In this document: positions 31,902 through 42,060 of the stretch, in pieces | Layout of the letters: each line of letters starts with the position of its first letter | Position numbering within the stretch: the first letter of the stretch is position 1 | Assembly: GCA_905234145.1 (NCBI GenBank) | Contig: CAJOGK010000001.1 | Coordinates: 62,001-126,000, forward strand | Direction: 5' to 3' | DNA: 64,000 bases | Source: an uncultured Prevotella sp. | GTDB lineage: Bacteria; Bacteroidota; Bacteroidia; Bacteroidales; Bacteroidaceae | Translations under genes and position numbers: made by a program | The notes under the pieces: model-generated | What the model was told of the DNA's origin: nothing | Seen by the model: the letters and a program-made list of their open reading frames with translations, nothing else | The model's database searches: none

Positions 31902-33470
31902 ATGAGTAAGTATCTTTATGGTGCTGCCGTACAAGGCATCCAGGACTTCATCTTCAAGACCAACAAACTACAGGAAATTGTTGGTGCGAGTGAACTGGTG
32001 GAACAAGTATGCACCTCTAAATTCGCAGAAATGCTTGGAAAAAAGCGAGAAGACTTGGCTAACGACCCAAATGCCATTGTGAATGCAGCAGGTAACATCA
32101 AGTATATCTTTGACAGCTATGAAGCTTGTCAGGATGTTGTCAGGATGTTCCCTAAACAGATTGTCGAACACGCTCCTGGCATTACCGTTAGCCAGGCGGT
32201 AGTCGAGTATGAAAATGAGTCGTCTAATGACAATGATGGACATGGCTGTAAGCCTGAAGTGCCTGATTTTAAAAATGCGGTTCTTAAACTGGAGGAGAAG
32301 TTGCGTAGCCAGCGTAACAAGCCCATGCGTTCTCCTACCATAGGAATGATGGGAATAGAACGGAGTCGGCAAACCGGCCTACCTGCAATAGTTACAGGCA
32401 ATAAAGAAGAACATATTGACGCTGCAACATACAGGAAACTTTTTGATGACGAAAAAAGGAGAAACTCAACAACAAAACTCTGTCGGAGTGCCTTTGGTGA
32501 AAGAGTTGATCCTCATAGGATTCCTTTTAACATAGAGAATATCACTGGCAACAATGACTGGATAGCCATCATTCATGCCGATGGCAACGGCTTAGGCCAG
32601 ATCGTGCAGGCTATCGGCACAGAGGCAACCAAGTTTAAGGTTTTTTCCCAAGATTTGGATGCAGCCACTAAGCAGGCTGCTCAGGAGGCTTTTAAATCTC
32701 TGAATATTGATAACGGAATAATACCTATCCGCCCAATTGTACTCAGTGGTGATGACCATACGCTTATCTGTCGTGCAGACCTTGCTATTCCTTATGTTCA
32801 TAAGTTCATATGCTTTTTTGAGAAATTCACAGAAGAGAGATTAGGTGACAAACTGTGGTATATGGACAATGACGTTAGAAAAGATGTTTTTACCGATCAT
32901 TCCAAAAAACTAACTGCTTGTGCAGGTATTGCTTTCATAAAGTCGTCTTATCCCTTCTATTACGGTTATCAACTGGCTGAGGAATTATGCGGAAAAGCAA
33001 AGAAAGACACAAAAGAGAAATTTGGATTCAACGAAGGCAAGCTACCCCCTTCTTGCATAATGTTCCATAAAGTCCAGGATAGTTTTGTCACCAACTATGA
33101 TGATATCGTCAAGCGCGAATTAACTCCATACAAAGATTATAGTCTGAAATTCGGCCCTTATTATATAAATAAAGTGGCAGAAGACAGATGGACCGTAACA
33201 GACCTGATCCAATATTCATTTGCATTGAATTCTGAGCGTTTGGCAGGCGTGGAAACAGGTTTACGGCGTTGGCTGTCTGTAGTTGCAGTTGACCCAGGAA
33301 ATGCCAAGCAACGTATGGAGCGTCTGAAGTCAAATATAAAACAGAAAAAAGGCAACGAAGACATAACATCTTATCTGGAAAATGTTTATGACAAATGGAA
33401 AGAAGAAAAGAGGTTCCCCATCTATGACATACTTGCAATAAATACGATTAATACTCAAAAGACGAAATAG
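31902..33470 (+). CDS. cas10: Cas10 large subunit without HD nuclease domain
   Basis: 522 residues. Starts KYLYGAAVQGIQDFIFKTN, a common Cas10/Cmr2 beginning. The first palm part has HADGNGLGQI (Asp227) and the cyclase motif is LSGDDHT (282-285), i.e. SGDD instead of GGDD, which still keeps both metal-binding Asp. No HD motif and no clear zinc ribbon are seen, and the length is well below full Cas10. It should therefore not cut DNA but may make cyclic oligoadenylate to switch on the two CARF-type effectors downstream. Confidence 0.9.
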   Translation: MSKYLYGAAVQGIQDFIFKTNKLQEIVGASELVEQVCTSKFAEMLGKKREDLANDPNAIVNAAGNIKYIFDSYEACQDVVRMFPKQIVEHAPGITVSQAVVEYENESSNDNDGHGCKPEVPDFKNAVLKLEEKLRSQRNKPMRSPTIGMMGIERSRQTGLPAIVTGNKEEHIDAATYRKLFDDEKRRNSTTKLCRSAFGERVDPHRIPFNIENITGNNDWIAIIHADGNGLGQIVQAIGTEATKFKVFSQDLDAATKQAAQEAFKSLNIDNGIIPIRPIVLSGDDHTLICRADLAIPYVHKFICFFEKFTEERLGDKLWYMDNDVRKDVFTDHSKKLTACAGIAFIKSSYPFYYGYQLAEELCGKAKKDTKEKFGFNEGKLPPSCIMFHKVQDSFVTNYDDIVKRELTPYKDYSLKFGPYYINKVAEDRWTVTDLIQYSFALNSERLAGVETGLRRWLSVVAVDPGNAKQRMERLKSNIKQKKGNEDITSYLENVYDKWKEEKRFPIYDILAINTINTQKTK

Positions 33471-33472
33471 CT

Positions 33473-35572
33473 ATGAACATCAATTATAAGATAACATTCC
33501 ACACTTACTGGCACTGCGGTTCCGGCTTGGCTTCAGGTGCAGATGCCGACCTTCTGGTCATCAAAGATAAAGACGGGTTACCATACGTTCCTGGCAAAAC
33601 CATCAAGGGACTAGTCAGAGAGGCTGTCGACCTGCTTTATCCTGATAAAATAGATACTATCGAATATCAGTCAGTGTTTGGAATAAGTGGAGATAATGAA
33701 AAGAGTACCCGTAGCAATTCTTTTTTCAAGAATGCAACCTTGTCGGATAGTGAAAGAAACTATATCGTCCTGAAAGAGAACATGCGTCATTTATACCAGA
33801 CCATATCAAGTACAGCCATTACAGATGAAGGCGTTGCCGACGACAAGTCACTCAGAAAAATTGAGGTCTGCATCCCCTGTGAATTGGAAGGTGAGATCAT
33901 TGATGTCCCAGAAACGATCTCTAAAGCCATTATTGGGGGCTTGAATTATATTAAGCGTTTGGGGGCCTGGCGAAACAGAGGATTAGGTCGTTGTACTTTT
34001 GAAAAGGCAGAAGATTCAAAAAAAAATCAAGAAACTGAAGAAGAACAAATCACCCAATCCGAAACAGTATTAAAGTTCAAGTGTGAGCTTTTGACAGACA
34101 TTATCCTTAACCAAAAGTCTGCTTCAGAAGGTTCCAACACGACGCTCGATTTCATCCCTGGCAGCAATTTCCTGGGAATCGTGGCCGGTGACATTTACAA
34201 GGACGAAGCCATTGACAACTATGTAAAATTAAAAATTTTCCATACAAAGCATGTCCGCTTTGGCGATGCACATCCTGCATACGGAAACAACCGTACACTA
34301 CGCATACCTGCTAGTCTCTATTTTGCAAAAGGAGCAGAAGAAAAAAATCGTATTCATTATGTACATCATCTTATCCAGGACACATCTTCTGAGGAGCTCC
34401 GAAAAATCCAGCTAAAACAGGAACGAGGAGGATTTGCCGACTTCATGCCTCTCCAAGAAGGCAAGAATGCCGTACGTTTCAAAGTAAAGACAGATTTTGC
34501 CATTAAGTCGGCTTACGACCGTAGCCTCCGCCGCTCTCTTGACAAACAGATGTTTGGCTATCAGTCGATGGGCAAGGGAATGACTTACTATTTTTCTATT
34601 GAGATTGACAGTCCGTTGTCAGAACATGCTGGGAAAATTATGAAGGCTTTAATTGGAAAGCACCGTATTGGCCGTTCTCGTAGCGCTCAGTATGGACTTG
34701 TGGATATAAAAGCATGTGACTTCCAAGAACCAGAATCAAGCAAGCAAACGGTCAAAGCCGGAGACAATTTGATTATTTATGCAGACAGTCGCCTTATATT
34801 CCTAGATGATGATAACCAGCCGACATTCCAGCCATCATTTAAACAACTTGTTGGAAGACCCGAAATTGATAATGATAAGGAAGAGGCAGAAAGAGAGGAA
34901 AAAATCCTTTGGGAAAAGAGCCAGATTCGCACTTTCCAATATGCACCTTACAACTATCAGCGTCGTTGCTTCGATACCGACCGATGCGGCATCGAGAAAG
35001 GTAGTGTCATCGTAGTGAAAGTATGTCAGGATACTGACATCAGCAATCTGAAGAAGCACCTCGGTTCATATCAGAATGAAGGTTTCGGAAAAGTAATTTA
35101 CAATCCGGATTTCCTGAAAGCAAGTGATGATGGAAAGCTTTCCTTTAAGATTGAACCCAAGGAAGACAAAAAAGCAAAAGAGTGTAATGATCCTAAGACT
35201 GTCTTAACCAGTTTTCTTTCTGCTCAAGAAGAAAAGAGAAAAGAAGAGGCAGACATTTACGAGGTTGTTAATTCATGGGTAAACGATCCTGTCAAGACGA
35301 AGGTCTATGCAAAAGAATCATTCGCCTCACAATGGGGACATATCCGAAGCCTTGCTTTGCAAAGCAAGAACAAAGAAGTGCTATTTGATAAACTATTCAA
35401 AGGCGAGAATGACAAAGACGTAAAGGATCATGAAAAAGGTTATCTGGTTCATGGTGTCGCTAAAGACAAATGGGCAGGAAAGACTCAGGCCCTCAAGGAT
35501 TTTGTGAATAGCCATTCCCCGAAGACTGTTGTAAATCTTGCAAGTGAGATGCAGAAAAAATGTAAAAAATGA
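33473..35572 (+). CDS. fused RAMP: Cas7 (Csm3-like) plus Csx10-like Cas5
   Basis: 699 residues. Module 1 (1-185): HCGSGLASGADADLLVIKDK with Asp26 at the Csm3 RNA-cutting position, LPYVPGKTIKGLVREA and the loop RLGAWRNRGLGRC. Module 2 (about 200-430): DFIPGSNFLGIVAGDIY and KHRIGRSRSAQYGLVDI, which matches the Csx10 style. The rest has another RAMP-like loop (SYQNEGFGKVIYNP) and a helical C-terminus. Csx10 is the marker of subtype III-D. The fusion supplies backbone and 5'-handle-binding functions in one chain. Two bases after cas10. Confidence 0.8.
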   Translation: MNINYKITFHTYWHCGSGLASGADADLLVIKDKDGLPYVPGKTIKGLVREAVDLLYPDKIDTIEYQSVFGISGDNEKSTRSNSFFKNATLSDSERNYIVLKENMRHLYQTISSTAITDEGVADDKSLRKIEVCIPCELEGEIIDVPETISKAIIGGLNYIKRLGAWRNRGLGRCTFEKAEDSKKNQETEEEQITQSETVLKFKCELLTDIILNQKSASEGSNTTLDFIPGSNFLGIVAGDIYKDEAIDNYVKLKIFHTKHVRFGDAHPAYGNNRTLRIPASLYFAKGAEEKNRIHYVHHLIQDTSSEELRKIQLKQERGGFADFMPLQEGKNAVRFKVKTDFAIKSAYDRSLRRSLDKQMFGYQSMGKGMTYYFSIEIDSPLSEHAGKIMKALIGKHRIGRSRSAQYGLVDIKACDFQEPESSKQTVKAGDNLIIYADSRLIFLDDDNQPTFQPSFKQLVGRPEIDNDKEEAEREEKILWEKSQIRTFQYAPYNYQRRCFDTDRCGIEKGSVIVVKVCQDTDISNLKKHLGSYQNEGFGKVIYNPDFLKASDDGKLSFKIEPKEDKKAKECNDPKTVLTSFLSAQEEKRKEEADIYEVVNSWVNDPVKTKVYAKESFASQWGHIRSLALQSKNKEVLFDKLFKGENDKDVKDHEKGYLVHGVAKDKWAGKTQALKDFVNSHSPKTVVNLASEMQKKCKK

Positions 35573-37023
35573 GCAATATGGAAGACAAAAAGAAAGGACA
35601 GACAATAGACTATCGCTTTTTGGCGAGAATCATTATTGAGGCGGCAACACCGCTGGCAGTTCATTCCGGAGAGAAAGAAGTCCAGACTGATGCTGTGGTT
35701 ATTAGAGACGTAAATGGCATGCCATATATACCTGGCAGCTCCATAGCCGGGGTGATTCGGCATGCATGGAAAGATGCTGGCAACAATATAGACGAGCTGT
35801 TTGGATTTCAAAGGAAGACTAAACAGACAACAAAGGAAGAACACAACGGTATGGGGTCACGTATTATCGTCTCTGAGGCAAGAATACTAAATTCCCAAGG
35901 ATTGGTTGTTGATGGTCTTAAACCTGATGACATTGGCAAGGATTCATTGTTGAGCAACTACTCCGACCTGCCCATACGACAGCATGTTCGCATCAATCAT
36001 AAAGGAGTTGCTGCAGACAATGGAAAATTTGACGAGCAAGTAGTGTATGAAGGAACCCGTTTCTGTTTCGAGATGGAAATGATTGGTTTTAAAGAAGAAG
36101 CAGAGACTTTCAGTAAACTCCTTTCCATTCTCTATCAGTCTGCATTTCGACTTGGCGGCAGTACACGAAAAGGTTTTGGTAAAATTAAAGTGAAAGAGAT
36201 CATGTCCTGTTCTTTAGCTATTAACGACTTAGAGTATTTGGAAAAGTCATCCAATTTTGAAGATAGCAGGAAATGGTATGAAAAGAATAAGAAAAACCTT
36301 CCTGAGACAGAAGCTGTTAAATGGCCAATGGCAAGGCTTTGTTACCAGTTGCGCCCTGAGAATTTCTTCCTTTTCGGCTCAGGGTTTGGCGACGATGATG
36401 CTGACATGACTCCTGTAAAAGAGAAAAAAGTGTCTTGGAAGGATGGTAAGGGAAAGTTGGAGGATTACGAGTATCTCATTCCTGCCAGTTCTGTAAAAGG
36501 AGCTTTAGCTCATCGAACAGCTTTCCACTACAATAGGATTGACAGTTTCTTTGCAGATGGAAAAACTAAAGAAGAAATAGAAGCACATACTGGCAGCAAC
36601 AACGAGGCTGTGCGTCTCCTCTTCGGCTGTGAGGGCGATGAAAAGGGAGAAGGGAAACAGCGTGGTAACGTGATTTTCTCCGACATGTACATCAAGACTG
36701 CTCAAGATAAGGTCCTCAACCATGTCGCCATCGACCGCTTTACAGGTGGTGCTATAGACGGTGCTCTTTTTGCCGAAAAGGCAGCCTATTGGAAGGGTAG
36801 GCAGCAAGACGATTATCCTCTTAAATTGGAGATTCTTTTAGATGAGAACAACATCAAGAAAAGTATCAATAAGCACAATGAAAACAGCACGAAGAAACTT
36901 TCATATCAGAAGGTCTTTGATGCTTTTGATGCTGCCTTGACTGACTTATGTGAAGGGCGCTTGCCATTAGGCGGCAGTGTTAATCGTGGACATGGTATTT
37001 TTAACGGTAAAAAATGTGATTAA
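35569..37023 (+). CDS. fused double Cas7 (Csm3-like) RAMP
   Basis: 484 residues with two RAMP modules. Module 1: HSGEKEVQTDAVVIRDVNG (Asp41, probable RNA-cleaving residue), MPYIPGSSIAGVIRHAWK, FRLGGSTRKGFGKIKV. Module 2: YEYLIPASSVKGALAHRTAF, AIDRFTGGAIDGALFAE and LGGSVNRGHGIF. Overlaps the previous gene by 4 bases (ATGA); ATG at 35578 is an alternative start. Cas7 subunits line the guide RNA and cut target RNA every six bases. Confidence 0.85.
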   Translation: MSNMEDKKKGQTIDYRFLARIIIEAATPLAVHSGEKEVQTDAVVIRDVNGMPYIPGSSIAGVIRHAWKDAGNNIDELFGFQRKTKQTTKEEHNGMGSRIIVSEARILNSQGLVVDGLKPDDIGKDSLLSNYSDLPIRQHVRINHKGVAADNGKFDEQVVYEGTRFCFEMEMIGFKEEAETFSKLLSILYQSAFRLGGSTRKGFGKIKVKEIMSCSLAINDLEYLEKSSNFEDSRKWYEKNKKNLPETEAVKWPMARLCYQLRPENFFLFGSGFGDDDADMTPVKEKKVSWKDGKGKLEDYEYLIPASSVKGALAHRTAFHYNRIDSFFADGKTKEEIEAHTGSNNEAVRLLFGCEGDEKGEGKQRGNVIFSDMYIKTAQDKVLNHVAIDRFTGGAIDGALFAEKAAYWKGRQQDDYPLKLEILLDENNIKKSINKHNENSTKKLSYQKVFDAFDAALTDLCEGRLPLGGSVNRGHGIFNGKKCD

Positions 37024-37025
37024 TT

Positions 37026-37469
37026 ATGGCAACGAATCCAATAAAAGGCAAGTATGAGGGCTATTTGTGGGAAAGTGACAAACAAGCTCCACTAACAATT
37101 TATAAAGGTGATAATCTTTTGGAAGAAAGAGCCTTTGATAATGAAAAGAATCCTTTCATTATAGAAGGACTGCTTTTCGACAGAACCACAGGCCATTCCG
37201 TCAGCATCAAGTATGTGGACGGGGAATATAAGATTAAGGAATACACTGTGAAAACCTCTGATGACGGAAAGGCTTTTTTCGATTTAGGGAAAGATGATAA
37301 TGGCGAAGATATTAAATATGAGATAAGAGACCTGCACTTCAAAGGTAACAGCAAGTTGAAAGGCAACAACCTGCATTTCTACGAGTTGTGGGAAGAGAAG
37401 ACCGACCCGCTTTGCTGTAAAATGAAAGTATTAGAAGCCACGAAATTTGTGTTTGCAGGCTTTGAATAA
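37026..37469 (+). CDS. TIGR04423-like type III CRISPR protein
   Basis: 147 residues, beginning IKGKYEGYLWESDKQAP and then FIIEGLLFDRTTGHSVSIKY. I recognise this as the small protein class that accompanies Bacteroidota type III loci (TIGR04423 family, from memory). It is beta-rich and has no catalytic motif. It may act as a small complex subunit, since no Csm2/Cmr5-like gene is present. Two bases after the double RAMP gene. Confidence 0.65.
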   Translation: MATNPIKGKYEGYLWESDKQAPLTIYKGDNLLEERAFDNEKNPFIIEGLLFDRTTGHSVSIKYVDGEYKIKEYTVKTSDDGKAFFDLGKDDNGEDIKYEIRDLHFKGNSKLKGNNLHFYELWEEKTDPLCCKMKVLEATKFVFAGFE

Positions 37470-37502
37470 TTAAATGTCGAATCAGAAAATGAATTAAGAA
37501 TT

Positions 37503-39182
37503 ATGGCATACAATAATAATAGAGACCGAAACTTTCATCCTCAAAATAATAATCAGCCAAGATCGATTACTAAGGATTTCTTTAATCCATATACTTTTGT
37601 TCCATTATCAGACAAAGTGTTTCTCTTGGATAGTGATGAAAAAGAAAGACTTGCTCAAGACGTTCCTTTTAAAGATGGCAACTCTGGTTCTATCACCATT
37701 GATTTTGAGTCAATGACTCCGTTTTGCGTTTGTGGAAATGATGGAATGAGCGTAAACTTAGCAAATAGTTTTTTTATTCCAGGCACATCATTAAAAGGAA
37801 TGATTAGAAATGTATTTGAGATCGTAACGTTGTCAAACATCAGAAATGGTGTAGCTAACAATCGCTATAGTATGAGAGATCTCAGAAACAATTCCTACGA
37901 GCTAAAATCTCCGAATCATCCTCAAAAAAGTGGATTCCTGTTTCAGGTAAACGGCAAGTTCTATATTAAGGAATGTTCCTGTGAAAAATATACTTATAAA
38001 GAAATTGAAGATGAAGAAAAAATAACCGGATTGAAATTTTGCAAAAGTGCAAAAGACAAATATGGCAAATTGAAGAATTATATTATAGAATACCAAGACG
38101 GCAGTTTTTCAATGTGGTTCTTTTCTGGCTTTATGAACAACAAGAAACATGAGTATCTGTTTGACATACCAAAGAGACTAGATAATTCTATCCCTTTGCA
38201 TGAAAAAGAATACGATGATTTCATTTTCATTCATGAGAAAGAGAACGAGAATGCTTCTTGGAAGTTTTGGAAGAGAAAACTTAAGAACTACAAAACCATC
38301 GACGATATCAAAAGAGATGGTTATAAAGGCATTGTGCCTTGCTTCTTTAGAACCAAAACCAACGACAAGGGTGAGACTTGTGTAAAAGACCTAGGGTTCT
38401 CTTTCTTGTATCGTCAACCTTATGAAAAAACCATCCATGATTTCTTACCTTCAGTATATCACCAGGAGGGTATTGATATGACGCAAGCCGTTTTCGGATT
38501 TGTAAAAGGGTCTGAAAGCCTGAAAGGTCGGGTGCAGTTTGGACATTCCTTTATAAAAAATGCAAAGATAGAAAAGAAGCAGACTTTTATTATGGGGTCA
38601 CCAAAACCAACTTATTATCCGTTCTATCTGGAACAAAGCAGACCTAATGTGTTGCAGACCTATTTCTCCAACGGCACCAGACTTTCAGGATTCAAAAGAT
38701 ACTTGATTCAGGAAAAGGCTTCAGCGGGAACCGAAAAGGAATCTAAAGTTACCAAGTCTTTCGTTCCTCTCTCGGCTAACACGAAATTCACAGTAACAAT
38801 CAATTTCCACAATCTTAAGGACTATGAATTAGGGGCCTTGATAGCAGCCATTACGTTTTGTAACCAACAATCTACATGCTACCATTCTCTAGGGCTGGCT
38901 AAGGCAATGGGCTATGGTAAGCTGAGGGTCATAGACTATTCAGTCAACTTAAGTGAGGATAATAAGCAAAAAGACTTCTATAGATCTTTTATTACAAAAA
39001 TGTGCGATACCGTCCATTTCAAGAATGAGGAGGAATATCTAAGGAGCATATCCTATTTGTTTAAGATTGCGTCAGGGAAATATAATCCTCAAAAGAAAGT
39101 AAGGTATCCCATATTGAACAACAAGGAGTTTGAAACAATAAAGAATCAGAAACTCTCATTACAGGACTTTGCTCCTTATTGA
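37503..39182 (+). CDS. long RAMP protein (TIGR03986-like)
   Basis: 559 residues. The N-terminus is Asn/Arg-rich (NNNRDRNFHPQNNNQP). RAMP motif NSFFIPGTSLKGMIRNVFEI at about 96-115, then a long insert rich in Lys and aromatics, a second part with FGFVKGSESLKGRVQFGHSF, and a final loop HSLGLAKAMGYGKLRVIDY. This fits the TIGR03986 group of single-chain RAMPs. Probably the capping Cas7-type subunit at the 3' end of the guide. Its base composition is more AT-rich than the neighbouring CARF-HEPN gene. Confidence 0.75.
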   Translation: MAYNNNRDRNFHPQNNNQPRSITKDFFNPYTFVPLSDKVFLLDSDEKERLAQDVPFKDGNSGSITIDFESMTPFCVCGNDGMSVNLANSFFIPGTSLKGMIRNVFEIVTLSNIRNGVANNRYSMRDLRNNSYELKSPNHPQKSGFLFQVNGKFYIKECSCEKYTYKEIEDEEKITGLKFCKSAKDKYGKLKNYIIEYQDGSFSMWFFSGFMNNKKHEYLFDIPKRLDNSIPLHEKEYDDFIFIHEKENENASWKFWKRKLKNYKTIDDIKRDGYKGIVPCFFRTKTNDKGETCVKDLGFSFLYRQPYEKTIHDFLPSVYHQEGIDMTQAVFGFVKGSESLKGRVQFGHSFIKNAKIEKKQTFIMGSPKPTYYPFYLEQSRPNVLQTYFSNGTRLSGFKRYLIQEKASAGTEKESKVTKSFVPLSANTKFTVTINFHNLKDYELGALIAAITFCNQQSTCYHSLGLAKAMGYGKLRVIDYSVNLSEDNKQKDFYRSFITKMCDTVHFKNEEEYLRSISYLFKIASGKYNPQKKVRYPILNNKEFETIKNQKLSLQDFAPY

Positions 39183-39214
39183 GAATGACGGGCTAATATA
39201 ACAGTAGAAAAAAC

Positions 39215-40594
39215 ATGCCAAGAAAAGTATTCATTTCATTCCTGGGAACAAACAATTACGTGCAGTGCAGATACGACATCGGTGGTGTCGTATCAACACC
39301 TGTGCGGTTTGTGCAGGAAGCCTTGATCGAGTATTACTGTAAGGACTGGACTGAAGATGACAGAATACTCATCTTCTGCACATCCAAGGAAAAAACCGGG
39401 GAGAACGGTTCGAAGGAAATCAACTGGCTCGACAACGGCCAGACCCGAATTACAGAAGAGTCAGAAAAGATCGGTCTTCAGCACCGGCTTCAGGATTTGA
39501 AGGCGCGCATCGGACTCAAGGCCCAGATTGAAGAGCAGGATATCGAAGCCGGATTCTCTGAAGAGGAAATCTGGGACATCTTCGATACGGTCTATGACAT
39601 GTTGCAGCCCGACGACCAGATTTATTTCGATGTCACGCATGCCTTCCGCTCTATTCCGCTGTTCTCTATCGTATTGTTCAACTACTCCAGATTCATGATG
39701 GACACCCGTCTGATATCCATCATGTACGGAGCCTTTGAGAAGCTGGGGCCAGCCTTTAAAGTGAAAGAGCAACCCATTGATGAACGTGTGGCTCCTGTCA
39801 TCGACCTCACCAACATCGCCCGTCTGCAGGAATACAACCAGATAGCCAGCAGCCTGAAAGACTTCGGTAAGGTGAAACTGCTGAAGGATGCGATTGCCGC
39901 CGACCAAGAATCGGCTTCAGACCAGACCATCCGCAACCTCGCCGACTCTATATCGGAGTTGGACGAGTATATTGCCACCATCGACCTGAAGGAACTGAAA
40001 AGCGGCAAGTTCATCCAGAAATTCAGGAGTTACTACAAGAACGTCAAGAAAAAGAAGAAACTGGTGAAGCCCATCAGCAATATCCTTGACGAACTCAACA
40101 AAGAGACGGAAGACTTCGTTGAGGAGAGCAGTTATCGCAACATTGAGGCTGCCATCAACTGGACCATCAAGCACGACATGCTGATGCAGGCCTATCCATT
40201 GGCTGCAGAGTATATCATCCTTCGTGTCTCTGACATGTTCATTGAGTTAAAGCCTCATCACCTATCCTCCAAGCAGTTCAGAATATTTGTATCATCAATC
40301 CTTGGCATGCCACAAGAAGATTTCATAAGCAGAAACTGGAAAGATGTGCTTGGAGATTATCCCGAAGTGACAGACGAGATTGCCGATGATTTCCTGATCA
40401 GAGAGATTCGCCCCATGTATGATCTCATCAGGCGTTCACGCAACTCACTAGCTCATGGCAACGGCGTCATCAAGTTTGCCGACCTCAAGAAAGGAGTTCC
40501 CGACATCATCGAATGCATCAAATACCTGAACGCGGAATACGAGCGGTACCCCTCTACTAAGTATATCATCGAGAATTGTTATGGAACAAAGTGA
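39215..40594 (+). CDS. CARF-HEPN ribonuclease (TM1812/Csx2-type, Csm6/Csx1 class)
   Basis: 459 residues. The CARF domain is N-terminal: RKVFISFLGTNNYVQCRY, ILIFCTSKEKT and YFDVTHAFRSIPLFS, the ligand-binding loops. A helical linker rich in Lys follows (about 275-300). The C-terminal HEPN domain has RRSRNSLAHG with the R-x4-H active site at Arg409 and His414. Such enzymes bind cyclic oligoadenylate from Cas10 and then cut RNA without strong specificity. Overlaps the helicase gene by 14 bases. Confidence 0.9.
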   Translation: MPRKVFISFLGTNNYVQCRYDIGGVVSTPVRFVQEALIEYYCKDWTEDDRILIFCTSKEKTGENGSKEINWLDNGQTRITEESEKIGLQHRLQDLKARIGLKAQIEEQDIEAGFSEEEIWDIFDTVYDMLQPDDQIYFDVTHAFRSIPLFSIVLFNYSRFMMDTRLISIMYGAFEKLGPAFKVKEQPIDERVAPVIDLTNIARLQEYNQIASSLKDFGKVKLLKDAIAADQESASDQTIRNLADSISELDEYIATIDLKELKSGKFIQKFRSYYKNVKKKKKLVKPISNILDELNKETEDFVEESSYRNIEAAINWTIKHDMLMQAYPLAAEYIILRVSDMFIELKPHHLSSKQFRIFVSSILGMPQEDFISRNWKDVLGDYPEVTDEIADDFLIREIRPMYDLIRRSRNSLAHGNGVIKFADLKKGVPDIIECIKYLNAEYERYPSTKYIIENCYGTK

Positions 40595-42053
40595 TATCTC
40601 AGGTATCAAGTTGACCAGGAGCCAGGATAATGTCTTAAAGCAGATTCTTGACTTTGTCAACAATCCTACAGACAGGGTATTTATCCTCAAAGGATATGCA
40701 GGAACGGGTAAGACCACCCTGATGCGGTTTCTCATCAAGTCGCTGACAGAACAAGGAAAGCACTATCGGCTCTTGGCCTCTACAGGGCGAGCAGCCAAGG
40801 TGCTTGCCAATCTGTCGGAAGCCAACGGGCAGACCTCTACCATCCACACGATGGTGTATGAATTCAACGGACTGAACAAAGAGTTTGAGGAAAAGGAGGA
40901 GCCAAAGGCTGATAAGGACGGGCAGTTATTTCTGGTGTTCGAGCCTTCCAAACTGGATAAGGATGCCACTCCTGAAACAATATATATCATCGATGAGGCT
41001 TCAATGGTGGCCGATGTCGCCACCAAGGATGTCACACAGGCCAAATTCGGCGATGGACGCCTCTTGAAAGAACTGTTGGAATACGACCAGCGTCCAGGCA
41101 GCAAGTTCGTGTTTGTCGGCGACCCCTGTCAGTTGCCCCCCATTGAGCAATATTACTCCCCTGCCCTGATGAAAGACTATTTCTTCAGGGAGTTTGGAAT
41201 GACAGCCCAAGAGGCCCAACTCACGGAGATTATGCGCCAGGAGGATGTCTGCGGTATTGTGGATGCCTCCAAACAGATTCGCCGTCTCTACAATTCAGCA
41301 CCCGAAAGCAGCCAGATGTATGGCTCGCAGAAACTTTGGGGATCGCTGCCGTTCCGCAGTTACAGGGACATACAATTGCATCCCAACCTTGAAGCGATGC
41401 TCAACGACTATGTGTCGAAAGTCAAAACGTCAGGCCTGAACAGTGCCGTTTGTATCTGTCGAAGCAATAAAGCCTGTAGCCAGCTGTCAGCCATGATCCG
41501 CCAGAAGTTAGGGTATACCGACAGCCGTATCCAGAAGGGCGATCTGCTGATGGTAATTCAGAACAACATGCCCACCGGACTGATGAATGGCGATATGGTG
41601 ACTGTCGAGGAGATGGCACTACAAGTGACGGTGAGAGCCCAGCTCACCTTCCGTCAAGTAAAGGTCAAGGAGCTGTTTACGGGCAGAACCTACTCCACCC
41701 TTCTGATAGAAGAAATAGCCTATCAAGGCCGTCTGAACCTTGACAACAGACAGCAGCAGGCGCTGTTTGTCGATTTCATCATCCGGATGAAGCGGAAGGG
41801 CATCACCCAGAAACAGAAGAGAACTTTCTACGATGCGATGTTCAAGGACCCCTATCTCAATGCCCTGCGCTGTGTATTCGGCTATGCCATTACCTGCCAC
41901 AAGTCTCAGGGCGGTGAGTGGGAGGAGGTCTATGTGCATGTGCCTCGCAACATCACCCTCAACCCAACAAAAGAGACGTATCAATGGGTCTATACCTCTA
42001 TGACGAGGGCAAGAAAGACCTTGCACATGATTGACGATTTCTATATTAAATAA
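40581..42053 (+). CDS. RecD/Pif1-like SF1 helicase in the cas operon
   Basis: 490 residues. Walker A LKGYAGTGKTTLMR, motif Ib-like ASTGRAAKVL, Walker B IYIIDEASMV, motif III FVFVGDPCQLPPIEQY, and the C-terminal motifs AITCHKSQGGEWEEVYV and YTSMTRARKTLHM. It is a complete SF1B-type DNA helicase of the RecD-like, viral-replicase-like group. Codon use seems more GC-rich than that of the RAMP genes. Its position inside the cas operon, with overlap to the CARF-HEPN gene, is unusual. Role in CRISPR immunity is unknown; it could process DNA during interference or spacer uptake. Confidence 0.85.
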   Translation: MEQSDISGIKLTRSQDNVLKQILDFVNNPTDRVFILKGYAGTGKTTLMRFLIKSLTEQGKHYRLLASTGRAAKVLANLSEANGQTSTIHTMVYEFNGLNKEFEEKEEPKADKDGQLFLVFEPSKLDKDATPETIYIIDEASMVADVATKDVTQAKFGDGRLLKELLEYDQRPGSKFVFVGDPCQLPPIEQYYSPALMKDYFFREFGMTAQEAQLTEIMRQEDVCGIVDASKQIRRLYNSAPESSQMYGSQKLWGSLPFRSYRDIQLHPNLEAMLNDYVSKVKTSGLNSAVCICRSNKACSQLSAMIRQKLGYTDSRIQKGDLLMVIQNNMPTGLMNGDMVTVEEMALQVTVRAQLTFRQVKVKELFTGRTYSTLLIEEIAYQGRLNLDNRQQQALFVDFIIRMKRKGITQKQKRTFYDAMFKDPYLNALRCVFGYAITCHKSQGGEWEEVYVHVPRNITLNPTKETYQWVYTSMTRARKTLHMIDDFYIK

Positions 42054-42060
42054 GTTACGT

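Noticed and set aside
31902-33470. HD nuclease domain in Cas10
   Set aside because: No His-Asp pair with suitable context in the first 200 residues, and the protein is too short.
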